The translations under genes were made by a program, and so were the position numbers. Positions 22,221 to 28,896 of a stretch of 31,566 nucleotides of DNA are shown here, one piece after another (the stretch's first letter is position 1; each line of letters begins with the position of its first letter). The notes under the pieces were generated by a model. The model saw only the letters and a program-made list of their open reading frames with translations, made no database searches and had not been told where the DNA came from. The DNA lies in IMG/VR virus record IMGVR_UViG_3300001472_000085, positions 1-31,566 of that record; one strand, written 5' to 3'. This DNA comes from a virus.

Positions 22221-22987
22221 GCATAGTATCAATTAGTGTTCGTGAGAGGAGTTCTTTGTTCGCAAAGCTTAGTGCTATCGCTTACCTACCTTTGAAGGAA
22301 GCTAAAAAAGAATCTAAGAAACTTGGTTTTACTCAAGTAGAATTTTATGATAAGGATGGTGCTCAGGCATATCGTTTTCAGAATAAAAAAGATTTGGTTA
22401 TTGCTTGTAGGGGAACGCAACCCACAGAGTTTAATGATATTAGGGCAGACCTTAAAGCAATACCTGTTATTTCCGAAACTATAAGTAGGGTTCACCGAGG
22501 ATTTAAAGGAGAGGTGGATGAACTCTGGCCTATGATAAAAGAAGATCTAGTACCTAAAGTTTTCGCAAAAAGAACCTTATGGGTAACTGGTCATAGTCTG
22601 GGTGCTGCAATGGCAACTATCATAGCCGCAAGATGTACTCTGGACGAGAATATGCCCAATGTTGAGGAACTTTATACATACGGTTCTCCTAGAGTTGGTT
22701 GGAGAAAATACTGTCAAAGTCTTCCAGTAAAACATTACCGATGGAGAAATAATAACGATATCGTTACTACAGTTCCTTTAGTATTAATGGGTTATACTCA
22801 TCATGGAGATTCTTGTTATATCAATGCCTATGGACAGGTTCGTGATCTAACTACTTGGCAAAGAGTCAAAGATAAATTAAGAGGAATGTGGATGGGTATC
22901 AAAGTCGGCCGCATAGATAATTTTAGTGATCATAACATTGGTGCTTATATTGAGCATCTGGATAATTGGATAGAAGAGGATAAATAA
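22217..22987 (+). CDS. class 3 (alpha/beta hydrolase) lipase
   Basis: A 256-residue lipase: DLVIACRGTQPTEFNDIRADLKAI (59-82) contains the oxyanion region, GHSLGAA holds the nucleophile Ser127, Asp181 in NNNDIVTTVP and His239 in FSDHNIGAYIEHL complete the triad. All three catalytic residues are in place, so the enzyme should be active on lipids or esters. No signal peptide is visible, so it would act in the cytoplasm or be released on lysis. A role in attacking host membranes during lysis is possible, given the membrane-protein neighbours. Confidence 0.92.
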   Translation: MSIVSISVRERSSLFAKLSAIAYLPLKEAKKESKKLGFTQVEFYDKDGAQAYRFQNKKDLVIACRGTQPTEFNDIRADLKAIPVISETISRVHRGFKGEVDELWPMIKEDLVPKVFAKRTLWVTGHSLGAAMATIIAARCTLDENMPNVEELYTYGSPRVGWRKYCQSLPVKHYRWRNNNDIVTTVPLVLMGYTHHGDSCYINAYGQVRDLTTWQRVKDKLRGMWMGIKVGRIDNFSDHNIGAYIEHLDNWIEEDK

Positions 22988-23152
22988 ATGTCATACTTAA
23001 AAAAGTTAATGGGTGAAAGAACATCTTGGGATGGAATCACTTTGGTGGGTATCTGTGGTTCGGTTATTTTATTTGGTGGTATTGCTAAACTTATCGCTTG
23101 GGTAGGCCTTGCTTACGGTCTCTGGACATTGTTTAAGTCCGAAGATAAATAA
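22988..23152 (+). CDS. small conserved membrane protein (54 aa)
   Basis: ATG at 22988 directly after the lipase stop. ERTSWDGI (10-17), a hydrophobic helix (about 18-33), a second (about 35-48), and a basic/acidic end (KSEDK). The ERTSWDG element recalls short proteins I know from T4-like cyanophages. Two membrane spans; function unknown. Confidence 0.65.
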   Translation: MSYLKKLMGERTSWDGITLVGICGSVILFGGIAKLIAWVGLAYGLWTLFKSEDK

Positions 23153-23160
23153 AAAAAGAC

Positions 23161-23189
23161 TTGACATTCTTTTCAGTATATGGTACAAT
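23161..23189 (+). promoter_or_regulatory. sigma-70-type promoter for the HEMVH peptidase
   Basis: TTGACA at 23161-23166 and TACAAT at 23184-23189, spacer 17 bp. Confidence 0.75.
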
Positions 23190-23216
23190 GTCTACTTACT
23201 ACTGAGAGATGTTTAT

Positions 23217-23612
23217 ATGAATTTGTTATATATTTCAGGTCGTATTAAAAACAAAAAACGTGTGGAATCTTATATCCATGCGTTATCTAAAGAGTTAGGT
23301 ATTCACCGACTCCGTACAAAATCTATTACCGTTACATTTAAAAATGAATTGGACTCTGATGCCCAAGGATATTGTCTGGGTGATAGAGAAGAAGTTGAAA
23401 TTGATATTGCGAGAACCAGTTGTGGAGACGATTTGAGTATGGAATCTATGATGAAAACCTTAGCCCATGAGATGGTTCATGCAAAGCAATGGTTGAGAGG
23501 AGAAATAAACGACCAAGGTGATACTTGGAAAGGTATGGAAACTAGTGGAGAAGAGCCTTGGGAAGTTGAAGCATACGACCTTGAAGATAGTCTCTATGAA
23601 AAATGTTGGTAA
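23217..23612 (+). CDS. SprT-like zinc metallopeptidase
   Basis: 131 residues from the ATG at 23217; an upstream in-frame extension would cross the promoter and is discarded. HEMVH (His84, Glu85, His88) is the zinc site, with WEVEAYDLED (115-124) providing the likely third ligand Glu. The region before it (DAQGYCLGDREEVEIDIAR) fits the strand of small SprT/IrrE-like peptidases. A short Shine-Dalgarno (GAGAT) precedes. It may cleave a host or phage protein, but no target can be named. Confidence 0.75.
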   Translation: MNLLYISGRIKNKKRVESYIHALSKELGIHRLRTKSITVTFKNELDSDAQGYCLGDREEVEIDIARTSCGDDLSMESMMKTLAHEMVHAKQWLRGEINDQGDTWKGMETSGEEPWEVEAYDLEDSLYEKCW

Positions 23613-23617
23613 AACTA

Positions 23618-23646
23618 TTGACAATGTTTGTTTAATCTGTTATAAT
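23618..23646 (+). promoter_or_regulatory. sigma-70-type promoter with conserved downstream tail
   Basis: TTGACA at 23618-23623 and TATAAT at 23641-23646, spacer 17 bp, continuing as TATAATACTTGTATT as at 9639 and 24661. Confidence 0.85.
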
Positions 23647-23672
23647 ACTTGTATTGATAATAAGGAGTGAGT

Positions 23673-23855
23673 ATGACCCCACTAGCTATAGCGCACAAAG
23701 AACTGTCTGAGGAGTTGGAAGGTTTTATTCTCCTTATGCAAGATGAGGATTTTGATAACTTACCAGACTACATGTCAGAAAGAATTATTAAAGAAAGAAA
23801 TCGTCTAGAAATGTTACTAGAGGTTTTGGAGGAAGATGATGAGTTTATTGAATAA
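23673..23855 (+). CDS. small acidic helical hypothetical protein (60 aa)
   Basis: ATG at 23673 after AAGGAG at ideal spacing (an alternative GTG at 23667 overlaps that site). Almost wholly helical and acidic, with heptad-like Leu spacing (ELSEELEGFILLMQDEDF, RLEMLLEVLEEDDEF). Overlaps the next small gene by 17 bases. Unknown. Confidence 0.65.
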   Translation: MTPLAIAHKELSEELEGFILLMQDEDFDNLPDYMSERIIKERNRLEMLLEVLEEDDEFIE

Positions 23856-23973
23856 GATTCTGCACTTTTTTATGGTTGTCACTGGACAATATGAAATTGA
23901 AGAGATGAGAAAGTTGAGGGAAAATCCCAACTATGATTATTATGGAAACTATATTGGAGAAGAAAATGAATAA
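23839..23973 (+). CDS. small hypothetical protein (44 aa)
   Basis: Tandem ATGs at 23836 and 23839 follow GGAGG (23828-23832); the second has the better spacing. A hydrophobic N-terminus (LLNKILHFFMVVTG) precedes YEIEEMRKLRENPNYDYYGNYIGEE, a sequence style I recall from cyanophage small proteins. It may bind the membrane through the N-terminal helix. Overlaps the next gene by eight bases. Confidence 0.6.
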   Translation: MSLLNKILHFFMVVTGQYEIEEMRKLRENPNYDYYGNYIGEENE

Positions 23974-24181
23974 ACAAACTTTGAAAGATATCTTGGGTGG
24001 TACTGTACTGGTTATTTTTGTACTAACATTCTTTTCGGTTATTATGAACGCACTTAATACACCTGAAGTTTATATGAGTAACACCACTGGAAAATGTGTT
24101 GATGTTATAAATTATGCTGATGGGGATAACTACACTTGTGAGAATATGCCTTCTAAATACACGCACATATGGGTGAGATAA
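23966..24181 (+). CDS. single-pass membrane protein, conserved in marine T4-like phages
   Basis: 71 residues from the ATG at 23966 (a longer frame from 23933 lies within the previous gene and has no good ribosome site). A membrane helix at about 8-30 (LGGTVLVIFVLTFFSVIMNAL), then an extracytoplasmic domain with two Cys (GKCVDVINYADGDNYTCENMP) and KYTHIWVR at the end. This Cys-spaced domain is familiar from cyanophage hypothetical proteins. Function unknown. Confidence 0.7.
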   Translation: MNKQTLKDILGGTVLVIFVLTFFSVIMNALNTPEVYMSNTTGKCVDVINYADGDNYTCENMPSKYTHIWVR

Positions 24182-24183
24182 TT

Positions 24184-24396
24184 ATGAATATGGCCTACTG
24201 CGACTACATCGCTTACACTATACTACAACCAGCACTAGAAAAAGATAGGATTGGTGAAGGTATTGTTAAATCTGTTGGTAAGGTCAATATGGATCTTGAA
24301 CCAGAAGAAGGTTATATGGTGTCTACATCAAAATGGGTAGATGTTGTCGATGTTAATGGGAAGACGTACAGAGTGACCGTAGAGGAAATCGACTAG
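24184..24396 (+). CDS. small hypothetical protein (70 aa)
   Basis: ATG at 24184 preferred over 24169, which overlaps the previous gene. Residues 1-15 are aromatic/Cys-rich (MAYCDYIAYTIL), residues 45-70 form strands (GYMVSTSKWVDVVDVNGKTYRVTVEEID), like a small beta domain. Next gene begins with GTG overlapping its stop. No family recognised. Confidence 0.6.
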   Translation: MNMAYCDYIAYTILQPALEKDRIGEGIVKSVGKVNMDLEPEEGYMVSTSKWVDVVDVNGKTYRVTVEEID

Positions 24397-24632
24397 TGAC
24401 ACCGCAAGAGATATCAGACTTCAAACAATCTTGGTTAAGTGAAACTACTTATACGTACTCCACTATGGCGTATTGGACGGCTACATACTTCTGTAAGAAT
24501 AACTTTGAACCTCAAAATTATCATCGGCAAAGACACTCTAATCCCGACGACTCTCACAAATTTTTCTTCTTAAAATGTGAAGACTATCGAGAATTTGTAG
24601 ACTTCTTTGAAGGATTCGAGTTCGAATATTAA
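24396..24632 (+). CDS. small hypothetical protein, GTG start (78 aa)
   Basis: Starts at GTG (24396-24398), which overlaps the previous TAG; AGAGGA lies at good spacing. Rich in Tyr, Phe and Trp (TYTYSTMAYWTATYFCKNNF) with an aromatic/acidic end (DYREFVDFFEGFEFEY). Unknown function. Confidence 0.6.
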   Translation: MTPQEISDFKQSWLSETTYTYSTMAYWTATYFCKNNFEPQNYHRQRHSNPDDSHKFFFLKCEDYREFVDFFEGFEFEY

Positions 24633-24639
24633 TTTTTTT
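24614..24639 (+). terminator. possible weak intrinsic terminator
   Basis: ATTCGA/TCGAAT inverted repeat (24614-24627) followed after five bases by seven Ts (24633-24639). The stem is short and has a two-base loop, so this is a weak candidate only. Confidence 0.3.
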
Positions 24640-24642
24640 CAC

Positions 24643-24657
24643 TTATTTTGAAAATAA
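24643..24657. repeat. 15-bp palindrome upstream of promoter (copy 2)
   Basis: TTATTTTGAAAATAA, the same arms as 9621-9635, ending three bases before the -35 box at 24661. Confidence 0.6.
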
Positions 24658-24660
24658 TAC

Positions 24661-24689
24661 TTGACAATACTTGTCCAATAAAGTATAAT
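24661..24689 (+). promoter_or_regulatory. sigma-70-type promoter with conserved downstream tail
   Basis: TTGACA at 24661-24666 and TATAAT at 24684-24689, spacer 17 bp, with the tail TATAATACTTGTATT shared with 9639 and 23618. Confidence 0.88.
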
Positions 24690-24726
24690 ACTTGTATTGA
24701 TTATGAGAACTGAGAGAGAAAATATT

Positions 24727-24897
24727 ATGAAAGTTATTAAAGTAGATATAAAAGATGTTAGAGAATTTCGTTCTGGTTATGAACTAGTAGAATATGAAGC
24801 TGGTACTGATCCTTTAGATGGTTTCTGTCTTTTAGGTTTTGACGAAGTTGGAATGTTCTGCGAAAATCCTCGATATGCTTTTGTTGGAGGTCAGTAA
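24727..24897 (+). CDS. small hypothetical protein (56 aa)
   Basis: ATG at 24727, about 30 bases after the predicted transcription start; earlier in-frame TTG/ATG codons (24697, 24703) are at or near that start and unlikely. Beta-like start (MKVIKVDIKDVREFR) and an acidic, aromatic, Gly-rich end. TAATG overlap with the next gene. Unknown. Confidence 0.6.
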   Translation: MKVIKVDIKDVREFRSGYELVEYEAGTDPLDGFCLLGFDEVGMFCENPRYAFVGGQ

Positions 24898-25586
24898 TGT
24901 ATAATTACTTTGACTACCCTGACTACGACTCTGACGAATACAAGTATAATCAGTACTTAGGAAACCACATAAACAAACAAAATAAAGGTAGTCGTGGTAG
25001 AGATACCGAACGAAGTAAGACCTATAGTGCTGAGTGGGCCTTTCAGAGAAAGATCGAAGACATCGAGTTCAATACTATCGAAGAAGCTAAAAAATATGCA
25101 AAGCGAATATACAAGTCTAAGACTTGGAGAAAGCTTTGGATGGAAAGTGTTGAAGAAGATGTATTGTCATTGATTAGAAGTCAACCTAAGATAGTTGAGA
25201 TGCGAAGAAAAAGCACTCGATTTAGTGGTAAGACTGATGGATTCAATGTAGTACTAAACTCTGATGGTGGATTCAATAGGTACACTCTCATTCATGAACT
25301 TACGCACTGCCTAGGTCATATGCATCATGGTAGATCTTTTCGAAGAACTCTCCTGAAATTAGTTGGTACCTTTATGGGAACCAAAGAAAGAGATATTCTT
25401 AAGTCCCAATTCAAACAAAGAAAGTTGTCTGTAGGAAAATCTAGAACTCCCCTCACATTTGATGCGTGGATGGAGTCTCGAAAACGTATGGAGAAACTTC
25501 GAGAAGAGAAAGAGTTCCGTGCCGAGTGTCTTGCAATGCACGAGAAACTAGAAAAAAGAAGACTAAGAAAATTAGAAAATGCTTGA
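24897..25586 (+). CDS. zinc metallopeptidase-like protein with extended HExxHxxGxxH motif
   Basis: A 229-residue protein. The first 45 residues are Tyr/Asp-rich and probably disordered. The metal site HELTHCLGHMH (His133, Glu134, His137, Gly140, His143) fits the extended metzincin consensus, followed by HGRSFRRTLLKLV as in SprT/WLM proteins (HG-x-x-F). The C-terminal third is basic and helical. Which of the two families it belongs to is unclear: the HG-x-x-F speaks for SprT/WLM, the three-His motif for metzincins. Its stop codon is embedded in the -35 box of the next promoter. Confidence 0.75.
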   Translation: MYNYFDYPDYDSDEYKYNQYLGNHINKQNKGSRGRDTERSKTYSAEWAFQRKIEDIEFNTIEEAKKYAKRIYKSKTWRKLWMESVEEDVLSLIRSQPKIVEMRRKSTRFSGKTDGFNVVLNSDGGFNRYTLIHELTHCLGHMHHGRSFRRTLLKLVGTFMGTKERDILKSQFKQRKLSVGKSRTPLTFDAWMESRKRMEKLREEKEFRAECLAMHEKLEKRRLRKLENA

Positions 25587-25611
25587 CAATGAATAAAAAG
25601 TGTGTTATAAT
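25583..25611 (+). promoter_or_regulatory. sigma-70-type promoter overlapping the peptidase stop codon
   Basis: TTGACA at 25583-25588 and TATAAT at 25606-25611, spacer 17 bp. The stop TGA (25584-25586) is inside the -35 box, the third such case in the window. Confidence 0.85.
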
Positions 25612-25646
25612 TTCCCCTACATTAATGATTAAAGTGAGAACTCGTT

Positions 25647-26327
25647 ATGTTCAATCATGTTGATATTGAATTAAAAGAGATGACTGCGGTAACTACCGAT
25701 AAAGGTCGTCAGTACAGAACACCCGAAGGTGTGAACTTACCTTCTATAACTACAGTCCTATCTATTCTAAGTAGGGACTCTATTGCCAAGTGGCGAGCTC
25801 GAGTTGGTGAGAAGGAAGCTAATAGAATTTCTTATCGTTCATCTACTCGTGGAACTGCCGTTCACGAAATCATTGAGAAGTATATCGACAATGATCCAGA
25901 TTATCGTTTGGGTTATACTCCCGATATTATCGCTTCTCTTAATGATGTCAAACCAATTCTCGATAGTAATATCGATAATGTCTATGCCCAAGAGGCACCC
26001 CTCTACAGTAACCACCTTGGTGTTGCTGGCCGAGTCGACTGCATTGCAGAATATAACGGAAAACTTTCCATCATCGACTTCAAAACTTCTATGAAACCGA
26101 AACGAAAGGATTGGATTAACAACTACTTCATGCAAGAGGCGGCTTATGCTATTATGTTTGAAGAAAGAACTGGTAGACCAATAACTCAGTTGGTTACCAT
26201 TATATCTGTTGATGGTGCGAATGAACCACAAATATTTGTCGAACATCGTGACAATTGGGTTCGTCCCCTCAGAGAAACTATCGCAAAATATTGTGAGGAA
26301 CAAGAATCTACTTGCGTTTTATTATAA
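25647..26327 (+). CDS. Cas4/RecB-like PD-(D/E)XK exonuclease
   Basis: A 226-residue nuclease. His73 (RGTAVHE), Asp131 (GRVDCIAEYNG), Asp144/Lys146 (IIDFKTS) and Gln163 (QEAAYA) form the H...D...DxK...QxxxY set of the RecB-family nucleases, also found in MGME1-like and phage exonucleases. Predicted to degrade or process DNA ends during recombination or host-DNA breakdown. Its N-terminal PSITTVLSI is typical of the family. It has its own sigma-70 promoter, and the late-promoter box of the following unit overlaps its stop. Confidence 0.88.
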   Translation: MFNHVDIELKEMTAVTTDKGRQYRTPEGVNLPSITTVLSILSRDSIAKWRARVGEKEANRISYRSSTRGTAVHEIIEKYIDNDPDYRLGYTPDIIASLNDVKPILDSNIDNVYAQEAPLYSNHLGVAGRVDCIAEYNGKLSIIDFKTSMKPKRKDWINNYFMQEAAYAIMFEERTGRPITQLVTIISVDGANEPQIFVEHRDNWVRPLRETIAKYCEEQESTCVLL

Positions 26328-26340
26328 ATAGTGATATAAT
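26323..26340 (+). promoter_or_regulatory. composite late promoter for the capsid-internal block
   Basis: TATAAATA at 26323-26330, four bases, TATAAT at 26335-26340, the same arrangement as 14079-14096. A 6-bp inverted repeat TAGTGA (26329-26334)/TCACTA (26351-26356) starts inside the late box, as at 14085. Confidence 0.7.
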
Positions 26341-26373
26341 TTATTTTTGTTCACTAAATTCGAGGCAAGTATA

Positions 26374-27672
26374 ATGCAAAAATTTGCATCCTATCTTTCA
26401 GAGGCATCTCTCACATTCGGAGAGATTACTAGGGACGATAGAGAATTTCGATTAGAATTATTCTTACGTATGTACAAAGGCAATGAATCATTCACTTTGA
26501 CAGACGGTTCCGAAGTCGTCCTTAAATATAATACAGAAATAGAACGTGCACTAAAGTCAAAGGATAGTAAGACCGCACGTAGTATTGGTCTAGAGACTAT
26601 GTCCGGAGAGAAGATTTCATTCGGTAAGTTATCCAAGACTGCTGAGTTTGGGGGTGGTCGTGGATCTGGTGGTGGATCTGACAGTACTACCGCAACGGAG
26701 TCTGCACAGTGCGTATACCTCCAAGCAATTTGGGACGATCCCAAAACCACTTTCTCACCTGACTGTCTACGTAATGCATATAATAAAGTATTCGTTGATG
26801 GAACTGTAGATCAGATTTTACTAGATGATGAGGGTTGGATCAGTTCATCTATCGATACCGCACGAATGTTACATCGTGTACTCAAGAAAAAAACTTATAC
26901 ATTCCATCGTGGTTCGAGCTGGGTAAACACTCTGAACAATCACTACAAGAGACTTAACCGAGTCGAGAAAGCATTTTCTAACCTTAACAAATGGAATCCA
27001 TCAGATATCTGGATGGTTGCGAAAGGTGCGGAGAACAAGTATGACTTTGATGGTGCGCAGTCTCTACAGTATTTAAAAAACGAACTACTCAAGGCATTTG
27101 CCGCTCGAGACATTGTTGGTGTATCACTCAAGAAAGTTAGTGGTCGTCCTCGACTCATCCAAGTTAACTACAAGGCACCGTTCAAATCACCTACCTTTAC
27201 TAAAGTATCCTATGGTAAGAAAGACTTCTTTAAGTCTAAAGATGGTTACTTGTTTGGTGGTGGTGGTCTAGAGATGCAGTTTCGTACTTTCCCGACATTC
27301 CAGTGTGAGATTATTGGTAAGTCTGCGAAACATGGAAAGGTGTCGCATGGCCCGATCGATTCTGCACTTTATGCAACCAACCGCAATAAAACCGATAACC
27401 GTAAACAACTAGAGAGTTTCATCAAAAAAGATCTGAAAGGTTTCTTGGATAAGTTCTATGGATTCTATACATCTGCGGTACCTAATCCAGTTGACCGTGA
27501 GAAGTTCGGAGAGAATCTAAAAGGTAAAACCACCGAGTGGTTGGTATCTAAATATTATGTGACTACTATATTTACGATGGTGAAGGGACGCGAACAAGAG
27601 TTCATGGAGTATCTGTACCGTCTCGCTAAGTCACAATCCAAATTATCCTCTGTTCACCTGAAGGTACAATAA
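26374..27672 (+). CDS. capsid-targeted PD-(D/E)XK-like protein, probable internal virion protein
   Basis: 432 residues from the ATG at 26374 (a TTG start at 26347 is not needed). MQKFASYLSE followed by Ala matches the T4 internal-protein capsid-targeting peptide exactly in spacing (aromatic at 4 and 7, Leu8, Glu10), with LSE-Ala as the probable prohead-protease cut. The middle has a Gly-rich linker (93-101) and then NPSDIWMV (208-215) and GVSLKK (249-254), a pattern like P-D-...-x-K of restriction-type nucleases with Ser in place of Glu. The C-terminal part is basic. It is first in the late unit, so a packaged, injected nuclease-like protein is inferred. Confidence 0.6.
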   Translation: MQKFASYLSEASLTFGEITRDDREFRLELFLRMYKGNESFTLTDGSEVVLKYNTEIERALKSKDSKTARSIGLETMSGEKISFGKLSKTAEFGGGRGSGGGSDSTTATESAQCVYLQAIWDDPKTTFSPDCLRNAYNKVFVDGTVDQILLDDEGWISSSIDTARMLHRVLKKKTYTFHRGSSWVNTLNNHYKRLNRVEKAFSNLNKWNPSDIWMVAKGAENKYDFDGAQSLQYLKNELLKAFAARDIVGVSLKKVSGRPRLIQVNYKAPFKSPTFTKVSYGKKDFFKSKDGYLFGGGGLEMQFRTFPTFQCEIIGKSAKHGKVSHGPIDSALYATNRNKTDNRKQLESFIKKDLKGFLDKFYGFYTSAVPNPVDREKFGENLKGKTTEWLVSKYYVTTIFTMVKGREQEFMEYLYRLAKSQSKLSSVHLKVQ

Positions 27673-28895
27673 TGGATTTATTTTCTGAATACATAACAGA
27701 ACAAAAGAACACTCACATGACCCACATAGAGGATAAGGTTCTTTATGGGGGTGTGAATGGTACACGTCAGGCTATCTTTGCATTAAGGAGTTTGCGAGAT
27801 ATGTTGGCTGGGAAGAAGTCTTCCAAACTCTCAGTAAAATGGGATGGCGCACCCGCTGTGTTCGCTGGACAAGATCCTTCGGACGGCAAGTTCTTTGTAG
27901 CGAAGAAAGGAATCTTCGCCAAGAACCCAAAGGTTTATAAGACAGACGAAGAAATTGATAAGGATATGTCCGGAGACTTAGCCTCAAAGATGAAAGATGC
28001 ATTAAAGTATCTTCCAGAATTAGGTATCAAAGGAGTTGTCCAAGGTGACTTCCTGTTTTCAAAACAAGATTTATCCAAGAAAAAGATTGACGGTACAAGT
28101 TATGTTGTGTTTCATCCAAACACTATTGCATATGCGGTTCCGGTAGAACAAGCTAAAGAAATACTTCGTGCGAAGATCGGTATTGTGTGGCATACTACCT
28201 ACACCGGAAATACCTTTGAGTCTATGAAGGCTTCATACGGGGTTGATGTTTCTAGGTTCAAAAACTCTACTAACGTATGGTCACAAGATGCAATGTTGCG
28301 TGATGTCTCTAGTGCCACAATGAATGAGAAGGAAACTGAGGAAGTTAATAAACACCTAAGTACCTGTGGAGTTTTGTTTAATAAGATATCTGGGACTACT
28401 TTACGACAACTGGAGAGTAACCAAGATCTCGCACAACTACTGGAACAATACAACAACACTTTAGTGCGCAAAGGAATGATCATAGGCAACACTTCTATGC
28501 ATGTAAAAGGATTGTTGAAATGGATAGAATCTAAGTACCAGAAAGAGATTGATAAGAGAAAGACTGAGAAGGGTAAAGGTGTTCAGCAGAAGAAGTTAGA
28601 CGAAATACTAAAATTCTTCTCTCCTCAGAACAGAAAATCTCTTATTAGTATGTACGAATTACAGAAAAGTATCGTACTTGCGAAGTTAATTCTTATAAAT
28701 AAACTTAACAGATTGAAGAAAATTGACACATTTGTCAAAACACCCAATGGTTACAAGGTAACTGGAGAAGAAGGTTACGTAGCTATTGATGTAATTGGTG
28801 GTGATGCGGTGAAGTTAGTTGATCGTATGGAGTTCTCATACAACAACTTTTCACCTGATATACTTAAAGGATGGGATAAACCAACTAGGAACTAA
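27672..28895 (+). CDS. ligase-like nucleotidyltransferase (DUF6267-type), capsid-targeting-type N-terminus
   Basis: A 407-residue protein. MDLFSEYITE (1-10) again fits the capsid-targeting pattern. SVKWDGAPAVFAG holds Lys56 in KWDG, the KxDG lysine of covalent nucleotidyltransferases (DNA/RNA ligases). VVQGDFLF (122-129) could be motif III, and GYVAID...AVKLVDR (about 367-380) resembles motifs IV and V. The family is one I recall as DUF6267 in marine T4-like phages, without established activity; a ligase or nucleotidyltransferase role is inferred. It follows the previous gene with a one-base overlap. Confidence 0.65.
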   Translation: MDLFSEYITEQKNTHMTHIEDKVLYGGVNGTRQAIFALRSLRDMLAGKKSSKLSVKWDGAPAVFAGQDPSDGKFFVAKKGIFAKNPKVYKTDEEIDKDMSGDLASKMKDALKYLPELGIKGVVQGDFLFSKQDLSKKKIDGTSYVVFHPNTIAYAVPVEQAKEILRAKIGIVWHTTYTGNTFESMKASYGVDVSRFKNSTNVWSQDAMLRDVSSATMNEKETEEVNKHLSTCGVLFNKISGTTLRQLESNQDLAQLLEQYNNTLVRKGMIIGNTSMHVKGLLKWIESKYQKEIDKRKTEKGKGVQQKKLDEILKFFSPQNRKSLISMYELQKSIVLAKLILINKLNRLKKIDTFVKTPNGYKVTGEEGYVAIDVIGGDAVKLVDRMEFSYNNFSPDILKGWDKPTRN

Positions 28896-28896
28896 A

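Noticed and set aside
23109-23216. N-terminal extension of the HEMVH peptidase
   Set aside because: It would begin inside the preceding gene and read across its own promoter; the ATG at 23217 is well placed after that promoter.
25466-25663. A 65-residue frame overlapping the end of the metallopeptidase gene
   Set aside because: It spans a strong promoter and has low-complexity Arg/Lys/Cys content typical of a frame shadow.
28694-28701. TATAAATA late-promoter box inside the ligase-like gene
   Set aside because: It lies mid-gene about 200 bases before the next start with no composite TATAAT or inverted repeat; in AT-rich DNA a chance match is likely, though an internal late promoter is not excluded.
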